Translations under genes and position numbers: made by a program | In this document: positions 46,570-58,285 of the stretch, piece by piece | Layout: every line of letters begins with the position of its first letter | Position numbering within the stretch: the first letter of the stretch is position 1 | The notes under the pieces: model-generated | What the model saw: the letters and a program-made list of their open reading frames with translations, nothing else | Told to the model about the DNA's origin: nothing | Database searches by the model: none | Assembly: GCA_963691705.1 (NCBI GenBank) | Contig: OY829542.1 | Coordinates: 56,523,002-56,587,001, forward strand | Direction: 5' to 3' | Source: Viola odorata | Lineage: Eukaryota; Streptophyta; Magnoliopsida; Malpighiales; Violaceae | Length of the DNA stretch: 64,000 nt

Positions 46570-47432
46570 TATGTATTAGACTGAACCCTATAATTATTTT
46601 ACCATTTTAATATTTCAACTAGTACATAAAATTTAGTTAAAATGAAATTATTTTCTGATAACAATTTTCACAAATATATAACAATTTTTTATTAAACCAA
46701 AAAAAAAACTTAATAGTTCATTATAGAGAAAAAATATATGCAATAATATTTTGAAAAATTAATATATAATCTATGCCCTTACTTAATAAAATTAATTAAT
46801 ATATGTTGGTGGTACATATGTGCAAGGACTTTGCCACAGAAGTAATTTTATTATATTACTATGTATTATTTATTTTTATACTATTTTATTTCGTAAAATA
46901 TTTAATTAAATATGTCCATTTAATTTATTGATTATATATATATTAAGTGGACATTTATATTTTCATCATTATTTTTATTCTGTATTAGTGATACACACAA
47001 TAAAACTTGTTGACACCTCAAACGAAACCCAAACGCTCATAATATTTTTTATACACAATACTAATTATGTGCCTACCCGATGTATGGGTATATTTTATTT
47101 TCTATAAACAATAATATTTTATTTAGTTTATATTAATTTTTCTTACAGTATTGTACTTTTTAAAAATATATTTTATTATTATCTAAATATTTTTATTAAC
47201 AATTAATTAATTAAACCTCAAATTCACATAGTCGCACCCATACTCATACCCTATATCCTAAGCTACAAATCCATACCCTATGCCTAAACTTCAAACCTCC
47301 CATATAATTATAACCAATATATATCTAATTTCTTAATTAGTAATTATTTCATTATCATCTAAATATTTTTATTAATTCTAGTAATACAATCCAAACACTA
47401 ATAATCTATACTCTATACTCTATACACATACC

Positions 47433-50400
47433 CTAAATGATCGGTTGTCGAAGCCGTAAAAAATAAGAATAAAAACCTACAGTTAAGTGCACAATAAATT
47501 GTGTATAGTGGCAACAAGGTCGAACACAGGGATTAAGAATTAACACTCGATTAGTTTTGACAAACAAAGAAATCCACACAAGAAAGTAACAAAAGGGGGG
47601 TTTTGAATGGTTGTTTGATTTGTAACTATCTAAAACAGTACGTAACAAAGAGAGAGTGAGTAAGACATCAATAGAGAGAAAGGTTCTCAGTAAGAATCTA
47701 TATCCGGTTGCAATTATGGTCAGCCGGTCATCGGTGCAAGTATCGTCTACCCCTAGCTGATAGACGCGCTATAGGTTTCAGGTACGCTTAGGTCCCCTGC
47801 TTACCTTCGTAAGAGAAGTTATCCCAAGGTACGCTTATGGGATAACCTCGACAAACCGCCGTCCTCCAAGGTACGCTTATGGAGACAATACTCGGCTGCC
47901 CATGAAGAGAAGGTAAGACACGTCTAGGGCGAGACACTCAGTACACTCAAGGCTCTACCCTAACGATCTGTTCAACCCAACTGAATGAGACCAGGAACCC
48001 GATTACTTCCAGAATGGTTGTCTACTCTACCCTGCAGCTTCACGTTAGTTATAACCACAGAGATGACTATAATTACCTAGTTTAATTACTAGTTGATCAA
48101 GCTTGTAATTAATTCTAGGCAAATTTACAAGATAATATTGAACGAGATAGATACCAACCAGGAGTATGTTAAGCACAATTTGACGTCACGGCTTCCCTAG
48201 CAACCTTCAACGATTCTTACCAAGAATAAGGAATTTAGCCGCTCATGTTAAAGGAAACGAGAGATAAATAAATAAATTGCATAATTAAATAGAAGAAGTG
48301 AAGAAGAAATAAATCCTGATTATTACCGGCCGGAGCAAAGCTCCAGTTTATTGAAAATAAAGACAAGTCTTGCCGGAGGCAGAAGTAGAGGGATATGGCA
48401 GCGCCAAAGTCTAGAGAAGGGGAGCCTCTAAAAACCTAAATTACTAAAAGTATTTATACCTATTACAAAATAAAACTCCTAATCCGATTAGAATAGAACT
48501 TCCTTAACCGCCTTCAACTGCTAACGGGATTCTTGGAGGAATTAATGAGCGAATCCGAAGTTTCCTTCTTTGCGATAGTTTCCTTTTTCCGCTAGAACTC
48601 TACTGCCTTCTGCGAACATATGATAACGCGCTTGTCGAGGGCACGATCAAACAAATAATTACAACTTATCACATGCAACAAAATAGATTGAAGACAGTGA
48701 CAAGAGGATCGATCCACAGAGATTGGTGAAGACTTACACTAGACAAGGCCAGATTTATAAAATAAAACAATAAAAGAAACAAAATAGAATTCAAGGGCTG
48801 GATTGTGAGAGACTGGTCTAAGGTCTTGAATGTATTCGGGGGAGAAGAGCACAAAAAGTAACAATCAGGGGGGGTTTTACTTGGCCAAACGAGTTGGCCA
48901 AGGCAGATTTTGGGAGCTAACAATTGTTACCTAGGAAAGCAGTATTCGGGACCTCGAGGTGTCAATTCGGGGGTCCGGAATGATAAAATAAAGCAAGCAA
49001 GTGAATAAATCCAGAAATAATAAAACGAGAATGAAACGAGCACAAATAATCAGATAGAGGAGGGTTCTCAGCAAAGGCATTCTTGGGTTGCATTCGGGAC
49101 CAGATCGTCATCGGCTCAAGGGTATTCTATTCAAGACATCATAGAAATGACATAGGGACCAGATTCCTCGGATATCCCCTATTTTTCTCTTAAGAGAAAC
49201 TACCCCCCGTTTCCACATATGAGGTAGTCTTGACAGTTTGCCATCCCTCCAGGCACGAATGCGGGAGGGTCATACTCAAACTGCCCATGAAGCTAAGAAA
49301 AGACAGATCTAGAGCTAAAAGTCCCTCAGTTTGTCAGGCTCGTGACCTCGCTCTAATCAACTACCCACCCTATCTATTCGAGACCACTTCAGCGCAGTCA
49401 AGACTAAACAGATGCCTACTTGGTTCATGCAATTTTCCTTCCGTATTCATCACATAAATGGCAGCATTCACACAAAATAATAATCAGTTGATCAGACCTC
49501 AAATTAATTCATGCAAAGATGTAATTAAACCGATGAATAATTGAATATGGCATCAAGAATGTATTAAGCACATTAAGGCCTCGAATCTGCCCTTGCAACC
49601 CTTGAATTACCCTTGCCAAGAACTAAAGATTTAGCTACTCATGCTTGAAAGTAAACAAATAATAATTAAAGAGAGCATAATAAAATAAAGAGATTAAGGG
49701 AAGAAGACTTGTTACTAAACGTTTGAAGCCCGGCGGCAAAGGAGGAGAATGCTAACAAGAACTAGAGAGATAAACTAGAGAGAAGTCTAATAGTGTTCTT
49801 CCTAAAAATTACATGATAATGGATGATCTAAGATCTCTCCTTGGATGCTCCTTATATACTAGAGCTCCAAGCACAAAATATCTTCAGCCTAAAACTAGGG
49901 ACAAAATGCATTAAATGAAAGCCTATAAAAATGGATCCATGCTCCTTAAAGCAAAAAGCTGAAAAAGCATAAAGCTGATTTTCTTGGTCTTGACCAGCTT
50001 TGGCAGATCTGGAATGGGCTCAAGGCCTGCAATGGTCAGAGGGGTAGGTATTTGGTGATCAGTGCAGAGCGTCAGAACAGTGTCAGAGGAGGCATATGGA
50101 AGTTCTGGCAAGAGGACACGTGGAAATGCCATTCTTCGCCCTTCGGGGTCCCGAATGGAGAATCTGATTCGGGACCTTGAACGCTGCTTTGGACTCGGGA
50201 CCTCGACTTTTGGTCTTAAAGCTCAAATTCGCTCAAAATGCACCAAAAACGCATGTTTTTGCATAAACTCCCTTTTTAAGCCTAAATCTGCAATAGTAAT
50301 GAAAACAAGGGTAAATTAGCAGAATCATGCCTTGAAAGGGTGAGAAAATGGAGAGAAAATCATGCATAAAAATATGCTATCAACATGCAACTGCAAGGCC

Positions 50401-50574
50401 TAGCCGCTCAATTCCTCCCAGAATATGATGAAAAACGCTTCTTTTTATATTTCCCTCCTAAAAAGCCAAGATCTGTAAAAAAGTGAAGAAACACAGCACC
50501 ATTAGTAGCATCAAGATCTAAAAAGGCTTCTAAAATGAGGTGAATTTATGCATATTAAGCGCTACATCACTAAA
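47433..50574. mobile_element. Solo LTR of a retrotransposon with 5-bp duplication, containing a nested element
   Basis: The LTR spans 47438-50569, begins TGATCGGTTGTCG and ends CTACATCA (TG...CA). It is flanked by the exact 5-bp duplication CTAAA (47433-47437 and 50570-50574). Without the nested piece it is about 1.4 kb. There is no gag-pol. It shows that an intact element inserted and recombined away. Confidence 0.7.
48673..50391. mobile_element. Nested LTR-like element inside the solo LTR
   Basis: Flanked by the 7-bp direct repeat ATGCAAC (48673-48679 and 50385-50391). It follows the same plan as the outer LTR (ACACAGGG or GATCCACAGAG near the start, a CTACTCT/TAGCTACTCATG segment later), so it is a diverged relative. 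It has no ORF. The exact ends are uncertain. Confidence 0.5.
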
Positions 50575-51638
50575 CCTTAAACCTCAAATTCATACCTATG
50601 GCTTAACCTCAAACCTCATATCTAATTATAACTAATATATATAATTTTAAAATTAATTAACCTATTAATTATTGGTTAAAAATAATTAAATTATATATTT
50701 ATATAATAAATATAAAATATAAAAAAAATCTGAAAATAGCGACGGGATTTTCCCGTCGCGAAGGCTTTCACCCGTCGATAATGTGCGCTCACAGATTATC
50801 GACGGGTTAGTCTTGTCAATAACATGCTTGCAAAAAAGAAAAGTATGCGATGGGAAAAATAATAAAAATCTAATACTTAGTTATCAATAGGATTTTATGT
50901 CCGTCAAAATAAGGCTTTTTTTAGTAGTGTATGTATATGTAACTACACTAATAGTATTTTCTACAGTGACATAATTACACTTTAAATTAAAAGTTGCATC
51001 ACTAATTAACCATTAGATCTATTCAATAGTATAAATTTTATAATTATAAGATCAATAATTTAGTCATTAGTTCTATTCAACGACATTATAACTCAAATAA
51101 TAAAATTATAAGCACATCACGATAAAATTTTCCTTTATTTTAATACAAAATGTTATATCTGAGAATGAGAGATGCTGATTTGGCAAGCTCCGGCTGATTG
51201 TTGCTCCTCGAAACCTAAAAAAAAGGCTTGAGGGGTGCTCCTAGACAGAATATTCTGCCACTCTAGTTAGTTTTCTCCTATGACAAATTATGGAGAGAAT
51301 ATGAAGAGTAAATTACGTAAAAGTTGTGAAAGAGTTATGAAGTTGTTATGTCTAGAGAATTAATATATATTTATACACTTCGATAGTTAGAGTTTGGAGT
51401 ACCAAATATGGTAGGAGATCTAAGAGTTTAAGGATTTCTATATCAAGTAGGAGTAATATTAAGAGATTTCATTATATTCATTAGTTAGGTCAGACCAAAA
51501 AATATTTCATTTCCTACTCGGAGTAGAATTGTTTACTTTGGAGTGTGCAGCAAGTATACTAGCTTCCTTTTCAGTCGTAAGGTGATGGAGTTGACTTTGG
51601 TAAGGAAGATTTATGTTCCTTTCCAAGTACATTGTTCT

Positions 51639-51821
51639 TGTTGAGGTGTATGAACCAAATCTCCACATCGGAAAGAAAAGAGAAATAAAAAACTAAATAT
51701 AAGAGGAGTGAATCTTTTTAATGAAATGAGACTTTTTGTAAAAAACTATGCGGGTTCAGACCCAAAACGGACAATATCATTTCATTAAAAGAAATTCGGG
51801 TGGTTTTTTTTCTCCAATAGT
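51639..51821 (+). mobile_element. TRIM solo LTR
   Basis: Begins TGTTGAGGTGTATGAAC and contains CCACATCGGAAAGAAA. It matches the terminal repeats of the TRIM at 701-1278 in length (183 bp) and order. It lies about 510 bp upstream of PR-5 gene 2. Confidence 0.75.
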
Positions 51822-52064
51822 TCTTTCCCAAATGGGTTTATACGGTGCAATCTGTAAGTCATAAGTCAATAATGGGGCCCTATTGACTGACGTGTTGGGT
51901 TACAAAATATTAGCTCGTTATTCTAGAGACTAACGCAAAAAATGTTAATGGTTTGGAAAAAAAATTCTTAACTTTTATTCGATGACACAAAACCATGGTG
52001 TCACCTAAAATTACAGCCATACCCGGTGACCATATAATATGCAAACCATTAGCATCAGCCTCTC

Positions 52065-52072
52065 TATAAATA
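52065..52072 (+). promoter_or_regulatory. TATA box of PR-5 gene 2
   Basis: TATAAATA, 77 bp upstream of the start codon at 52149, in the shared context TATAAATACACC. Confidence 0.7.
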
Positions 52073-52148
52073 CACCACAAAAATACCCAATATTATACAC
52101 AAGCCAGTTCTCCTCCATAGGCTCTAGCAAATATTTAATAACTCCAAA

Positions 52149-52823
52149 ATGAATTTCAACTCTTTTGCCCTAGTTTCCTCTATTTTTCTTGCTCACTTTC
52201 TCTGTTTAACAAATGCAGCCAATTTCGCTATAACAAACAATTGCCCCTACACGGTTTGGGCCGCAGCAGTCCCTGGTGGGGGTAGGCAGCTCGACCCTAG
52301 CCAATCATGGTCCCTAGATGTGAACCCAGGCACGGCAGGTGCTCGCATTTGGCCTCGGACAAACTGCCAGTTCGATGGTGCTGGCCGCGGCCAATGCCAG
52401 ACCGGTGACTGTGGCGGACTGCTCCAATGCCAAGCCTTTGGCCAGCCACCTAATACGTTGGCAGAATTTGCGCTAAACCAATTCAGCAATTTGGATTTCT
52501 TCGACATATCTCTTGTTGATGGGTTCAATGTTCCAATGGATTTTAGCCCAACTTCTAATGGGTGCACGCGTGGCATTAGATGCACTGCTGATATCAACGG
52601 GCAGTGCCCGGCCGAATTAAGAGCCCCGGGTGGGTGTAACAACCCATGCACTGTGTTCAAAACGGATCAATATTGTTGCAACAGTGGCAATTGTGGGCCC
52701 ACAGACTTTTCAAGATTTTTCAAGGATAGATGCCCAGATGCTTACAGCTACCCCAAGGATGACCCCTCCAGCACATTTACTTGCCCTGGTGGCACCAACT
52801 ACAAGGTTGTCTTCTGCCCATGA
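52149..52823 (+). CDS. Thaumatin-like protein (PR-5 family), copy 2
   Basis: Single-exon ORF of 224 residues with the same 23-residue signal peptide. The signature [16 protein letters not shown] and all 16 cysteines are present. The first about 96 coding bases are identical to copy 1, silent positions included, while differences cluster in a few segments ([37 protein letters not shown]). Several changes swap basic or neutral residues for neutral or acidic ones, so this copy should be more acidic. The proximal promoters share the TATA region but differ further up, where copy 2 has a TRIM LTR. Secreted antifungal or stress protein by family. Confidence 0.95.
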   Translation: MNFNSFALVSSIFLAHFLCLTNAANFAITNNCPYTVWAAAVPGGGRQLDPSQSWSLDVNPGTAGARIWPRTNCQFDGAGRGQCQTGDCGGLLQCQAFGQPPNTLAEFALNQFSNLDFFDISLVDGFNVPMDFSPTSNGCTRGIRCTADINGQCPAELRAPGGCNNPCTVFKTDQYCCNSGNCGPTDFSRFFKDRCPDAYSYPKDDPSSTFTCPGGTNYKVVFCP

Positions 52824-54326
52824 AGGAATTCTTGAAATATCAACCTACGGTCCCATATGCCTTTTGGGTTTACTATTAAAAAGGCTACTATATTTACATG
52901 TACTCTTTTTATCTTACAAACATAAAAATATAGAGAAATTTATTCCTCTCTACTTTATCATTAGTTTGTTAAATAGTATTATATCTACAATATCAATGTG
53001 GCTTGTGTAATCACATATTGCAATAAATAAAAAATACTCATGTTATCTAACAAATCTGTAAATAATACTTTTAATTATAATTATATAGTTATATATATTA
53101 ACAACAATAAAATATATTGATTAATAGGTAGTTACTAATTTATAAGTTATCATTATACCTAAAATAATTAAATAAATATTTATCGTAAACTTAAACTCCT
53201 TAAACCTTAAAGTTAAATTAATTTTTCAATTAATAACAAATGAATGAGATTAAATTTGTGTAACCTAATAAACTGATGTAAAATTTTATGCAAGATCTCA
53301 CTCATGGATCTTTAATACGAGTGACGAATGTTGATGAAGTTGATATAATTAAGAAAATTAAATAAAAAATCATGTTATAGCAAAAAAAAAGCCAAAAGTT
53401 ATGGATTAGATGAGATACATAAATCTCCTAACGTTATAGTCATCCTTATATAATAAAAGATATTTTAAAATTGGAATAGTTTATTTATTTATAATAGTAA
53501 TAATAGTTTCATGACTAATAACTATTACTACTATTATTATTATAATCCAATAAATTAAGAAAGCATATTTTTTTTTCAAAAGATAACAAAATATGATATG
53601 ATTACGAAAAGAAGAAAAAAAATAAAGGACAAATACAGTAACAAAATTCTCACTTTTATTAAATTATAATCACAATTATTTTTAGACTATTTTTTAAATT
53701 ATTATTATTATTGTTTTTGTTGTTATTTTCTATTTCATGTATTTCCATTATTAGAATAAGAACTAGAAAATAAATATGAGAGAAAAGAAAAAAAAACAAA
53801 GTGGAAAGTGATAATTCTATTTAGTTAAAATAAAAAATCTATAAAAAATATGTAAAATAAATAAGAAATTATCTTGCCTCAATAAAATACTTTTCAATAA
53901 TAAAAAAAACTATGAAATCCTTTTTATAACGTATTATTTTTAAAATATATATACATAAATATTAAATTATTTAAGTTTGATTTCGTAAAATTTGTAATGA
54001 TAAGGAATTATTTTTCCTTATCTAATTAAGTGATTTTTTTCATACATAAACATGAAGAAAAATAGTTTGTACATTTATTTAAATCATAATTTTTAATTAA
54101 ATATTAAACTTAATTTTTTATTGAGTTCGAATCTTTAAAGAAAAATTCATTAGCGGTTGTTTTTAAATAATTACATAATTATTTACAATATTTGGAGAAC
54201 TTAAATAAAAACAATATGAAACATCATTTTAAACATTTAAATTTTAATGTATAAAAGTAATTTACTTAATTGAGTTAAAATTGTTTTAATTCTAAGAGCT
54301 TAAAATTAATTATTTCAAAATTAATA
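52824..54326. other. AT-rich spacer downstream of PR-5 gene 2
   Basis: Only the 3' UTR of the gene and very AT-rich DNA are seen. Confidence 0.5.
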
Positions 54327-54586
54327 CTCCCTCCGGTACGTTTTAAATGACGTTTTAGCATTTTCTTTTACTGTTCCGGAACGTATCTTACGGCGGCCGG
54401 AACAGTCACTATTTGAGACAATTTTGCCCCGATTTTTTTCTCGGAAGTACGTTAAGGATTAATGTACGTTCGAAAAAAAGTACGAATTTTTTTGGGGTCA
54501 AATAGTGAGTCATTCGGCCTCCTTAATATGTGTTCCCTACTGAATATTGGGATGCGAGGAAGTCATTTAATTCGTGCCAGAGGGAG
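54327..54586. mobile_element. Stowaway-like foldback MITE, copy 3 (260 bp)
   Basis: Ends CTCCCTCCGGTACG and CCAGAGGGAG, with TA at 54325-54326 and 54587-54588. Its middle carries the family block GAGACAATTTTGCCCC. Confidence 0.8.
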
Positions 54587-54829
54587 TACAAGATTTTTCG
54601 GTCGACACTTGCATTAGAACATTAATAACAATACAAATATACTGCCTACAATATAGTTTAAGCACCATAGTAAAAAATTATGTTAATCCTATTTTTGGAG
54701 ACATTATTAAAAAAATTATATAATACCAAAAATAAATTTGTGTGAAATACTTTTTGTACATAAGTATTATATTTTAATATTTTTAAATAAATCGCCACGT
54801 GCCAAAATAACCTAGTAATTATTAAAATT

Positions 54830-55385
54830 AAAGACAGATTAATTTATTTCCGATCGTAATGTTGAACCGCCATCTATTTTGCTTCTTCGGTTATCTAATA
54901 TTATATGAAATAAAATAAATAATCTTTTGACAATTGAGCAAGCTTTATTTATACTCTCCTAAAAAAAATCCAAGCCTTGCTCGATTGTTTTCACTTAGAA
55001 TATCTTGAAAATAATTATGAAAAGTAGAACTACCAAGTAATAATTAAATCAAGCTTGTTATGCGCCTTGGACTTCTCCTATTGGATAAGAAATTTGTCTT
55101 CATAAAAATCCAATGCTCAAAACTTGATTATAGTTAATTTTGGATCAATATCACAACCACTTGTTACACCAATCAATATTGAGTACTATTGTCGAAAATT
55201 ATTACAAAACAATCAATTGGTACCAAGACAATTTCCACGAAATTTCTTCATTGTACAAATTTCCACAAGGCTTTACAAAAACTTAATGTGTGACACTATT
55301 TCAAGCATGGGGACTAACTCGACCGAGGACTAGTCTGCAAGTCAAGGTCGCCGGGACTAGTCTGCAAGTCTGGTTGGAAAATTAA
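54830..55385. repeat. Dispersed repeat B, copy 2
   Basis: Parallel to 45426-46005, with matching ends (GGACTAGTCTGCAAGTCTGG at 55356). It shows that downstream DNA was duplicated along with the PR-5 locus. Confidence 0.75.
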
Positions 55386-56102
55386 TGCTTCCAATAACCA
55401 TCAACTACGAACTAGTGCGCGGATAATTTCCTCATTGCCGGTCTCTAATTGACGTTCAGCTAAAGGATGGCTTCTAGGCTCTTAAAGATTACCTCTTGAA
55501 GGTTGTTTTTAATTTTTGTTTCGTTGCCCTAATATACTTTTTGGTAGTTACTGTTTTGATTATACTCTCTTGATAATTCGAGGGAAAAAAAAGACTCAAT
55601 TTTTTGTACTTGCTTTTCTATTTTCTATTCATTATGGGTGGTTTGATTTATGGAATTATGGAGAAATTAAATAAGAAATTCATAGTAATTCCTAGTAGTT
55701 TGGTGTATAATTTATCCTTTTTAGGTCATAATAAGATGCTATTCTAAGTTTATTGGGTGAAAAGTGATCTTGTACTTACTAGATTGGCCACTAAAAAAAG
55801 TACAATGATATATACTAGTAGGTAATTTCTTTATATAGTTACGAGAATAATGGTTCAGCCGCCTGATTATGTTTGGTTTATTACAAATGTTACATTCTTT
55901 GAACTCCTAATGTTTATTACAAAAATGGAAAAGAAATTCCTTGAGAGGAGTTCAAGATTGTCGTGATAAAAATAATTACCATTTACTTTTATTATTTTTA
56001 TAATTAAAAAATCCTAATTTACTTAACTTCCCTAATTTGCAACAAAAAAAAGTTCCTTATTTAGTTAAACTTTCTAATTTCATGATTTTACTACCAAGAT
56101 TA
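55386..56102. other. AT-rich spacer
   Basis: No gene or clear element. Confidence 0.4.
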
Positions 56103-56447
56103 TGTTGAGATGTGCGAACAAAAATACCGTATTGAAAAGATAAAATAAATAAAAAGTAAATATGAGGAGTTGTTCTCTTACTGGAATGAGACATTTTGGA
56201 AAAATCGTGAGAGCTAAGATAAAACATGGACATTATCATTTCATGTAGAGAGAATGGAGGCTTTTATTTCTCCAATAATTGGTAGCGAAGCTGAACTTAA
56301 TTAGCCCAAATTGTGGGCATTGTGGTATATAGTTCGAGGATGAGAGAGTTGATCTCCTACTGAAATGTGGTATTTTGACAAAAATCCTAAAGGCTCAAGC
56401 CCTAAACGAATATTGCAGAGAGATTGCGAACTTTTATTTCTCCAACA
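56103..56447 (+). mobile_element. Degenerate full TRIM element
   Basis: Starts TGTTGAGATGTGCGAAC and ends TTTCTCCAACA. An internal primer-site-like TTGGTAGCGAAGC at about 56280 is followed by a second, shortened repeat. It is the most decayed of the three copies in this window. Confidence 0.65.
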
Positions 56448-56673
56448 AATTATTATAGAATATTTGATTTTCCAAATCAACACATCAAGAAGTTTTTTTT
56501 TTATAAATTTAGTCCAAACAAAATTTTAAGATTTCTCTTTGAGAAATTTCAAAAAATGTTGAATTTATTTCGCAATTAAATATATGTTCAAATATTTAAT
56601 ATTGAAATGGAATTAAAATTATAACTTTGTGACGCACATCATAACTTTTATTGTTTTTTATAACTATATATAT

Positions 56674-57437
56674 CACTATAAAATGAAGCCTTATAACGAC
56701 AGAAAAATCTCATTAATATAATGTAAAATTCGTCGGTAACATACATTACCGATGGTCACTCGTCGATACAGAAGACGTCGTAAACGCGTCTCATTTACGG
56801 ATTTTTTCGTCCATAGACTGTCGACAAACAATGCTCGTCGATAATTAGGAGAATACTTGGCTTGTCGATAGAATGTGCATGAAACACAAATTATCTATGG
56901 TCCCAGCCTATCGATAAGCACGTACTTGTTCTCGATAATCAGGAGAATGCTTGGCTCGTCGATAAAATGTGCATGAATCATGCAAATTATTGAAACTTGA
57001 AAGGCCCAGCCCGTCGATAAACGCGTACTTATGCATCGACGGGAGTGCACCTGTCAATACTTTCTGTGTTTTTTTTAAAATTAAATCCCTTCCCCATCCC
57101 CAGAATACTTTGCCACCAGACCAAGGGTAATATTTTGATATATATGTATTTCCGTTAATTTGTTTTATATTACCATTTTTAATAAAAAATTAAATATGTC
57201 TATTTTCCTGATTTTATGTGTTAGACTGAAATCTATAATTATTTTACCATTTTAATATTTCAACTAGTACATAAAATTTAGTTTAATTGAAATTTTTTTC
57301 TGATAACAATTGTCACAAATATATAACAATTTTTTATTAAACCAAAAAAAACTTAATAATTCTTTATAGAGAAAAAATATATGCAATAATATTTTGAATA
57401 ATTTATATATAATCTATGCCCTTACGTAATAAAATTA
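56674..57437. mobile_element. CACTA-like left terminus and paralogue of 46040-46830
   Basis: CACTATAAAATGAAGCC at 56674 resembles a CACTA end. Several GTCGATAA / CGTCGAT words and a repeated unit (AGGAGAATRCTTGGCTYGTCGATA, twice, about 95 bp apart) follow. From 56935 it matches 46049 onward. It stops at 57437, where unrelated sequence begins. Confidence 0.5.
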
Positions 57438-57967
57438 ATTAATATTACTATACCACGTTTCTATAGGAGCTAGAGGTGTCGGAGCTACTGCAATCAGATA
57501 TGGAGGAGAGACAACGGAGGATGGGTTGTTGAGTTGTTACGAGAGGGTGGAGAAGTCGAAAATGGTGATGGAGTCGGCGGTTTAAATGATGATGGGAACT
57601 ATTCAGCAGCCTTTCTAATTGGAAGGCAAGCAATTTCTATGTGCATTTGTGAGATGGTGATGGTACAAAGAGGGGAGGGGAGGATGGGTTCAATTATTTG
57701 GTTAATTAATTTATTAAATATATTTCTTCTCATATTTATTTTTATTTTTTAAAATTTGTTAATAATCCCACGTCATCATTAGGGTGTAAGGAGTGACGGC
57801 AATTTTTTTTTCATGTCAGTTTTTAAATTTCTAAGTCAGCAAAAATTAAGGTTTTTTAAGGAGTGATCAAATAAATTTAGAGGTAATTTTAAATTAGGGT
57901 GTAGTTTGACAAAATTGACGTGAAGTTTAAATTGAACAAAATACAAACTAAGGTGTCATCCGAATAC
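57438..57967. other. Spacer with a MULE-like single end
   Basis: 57780-57965 has words (AATTAGGGTGTAGTTTGACAA) like the right arm of the element at 23184-23920. No gene. Confidence 0.4.
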
Positions 57968-58285
57968 AAACTAGGAAGCTTGATTTGCAATTAGTTATTG
58001 GTATATTTGATTTCCATAATTATTTCCAAGATATTTCTAAGTGACAAGAATCGACCAAGGTTTAGAAAAGAAGATTCTATGGAGAGAGCTATGGGTGGAG
58101 CTTAGTGTCCTAAGATTATTTGGTTTGTTTCATACAGTTATAGGCAGTCAAGGAAGCGAAAGAGATGGCGGTTCGACATCACGATCAGAGGCAACGATCG
58201 AGGAAGCTATCTTGAGGGAAAGCAACCAAGATTGGTTACCATCCTTCAAGCATCACAGGAGGATGCTGCTGGTTCAATAGCTAGA
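57968..58285 (-). repeat. Left arm of a long inverted repeat (repeat B family)
   Basis: Pairs with 60040-60372 over about 310 bp at roughly 85-90% identity (CTTGAGGGAAAGCAACCAAG against its complement). The short ORF here is only the shadow of the repeat. Confidence 0.85.

Larger units (their letters stand above)
46040..50929. mobile_element. Non-autonomous CACTA-type element, left end lost, LTR inserted inside
   Basis: The right end reads, on the minus strand from 50929, CACTACTAAAAAAAGCC, a CACTA terminus. Sub-terminal CGTCGATAA / CGACGGG words cluster at 50740-50830 and also at 46070-46160. This is typical of the repeated transposase binding sites near CACTA ends. 46040-46830 matches 56935-57437, which lies next to a CACTA-like left terminus. 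The middle is interrupted by a solo LTR. It has no transposase. Confidence 0.55.

Noticed and set aside
52247..52660. Minus-strand ORF of 137 codons
   Set aside because: Antisense to PR-5 copy 2. The equivalent reading in copy 1 is shorter, so it is not conserved.
58041..58280. 79-codon ORF, and its inverted partner at 60036-60356
   Set aside because: Both are readings of the inverted repeat B family with no protein features.
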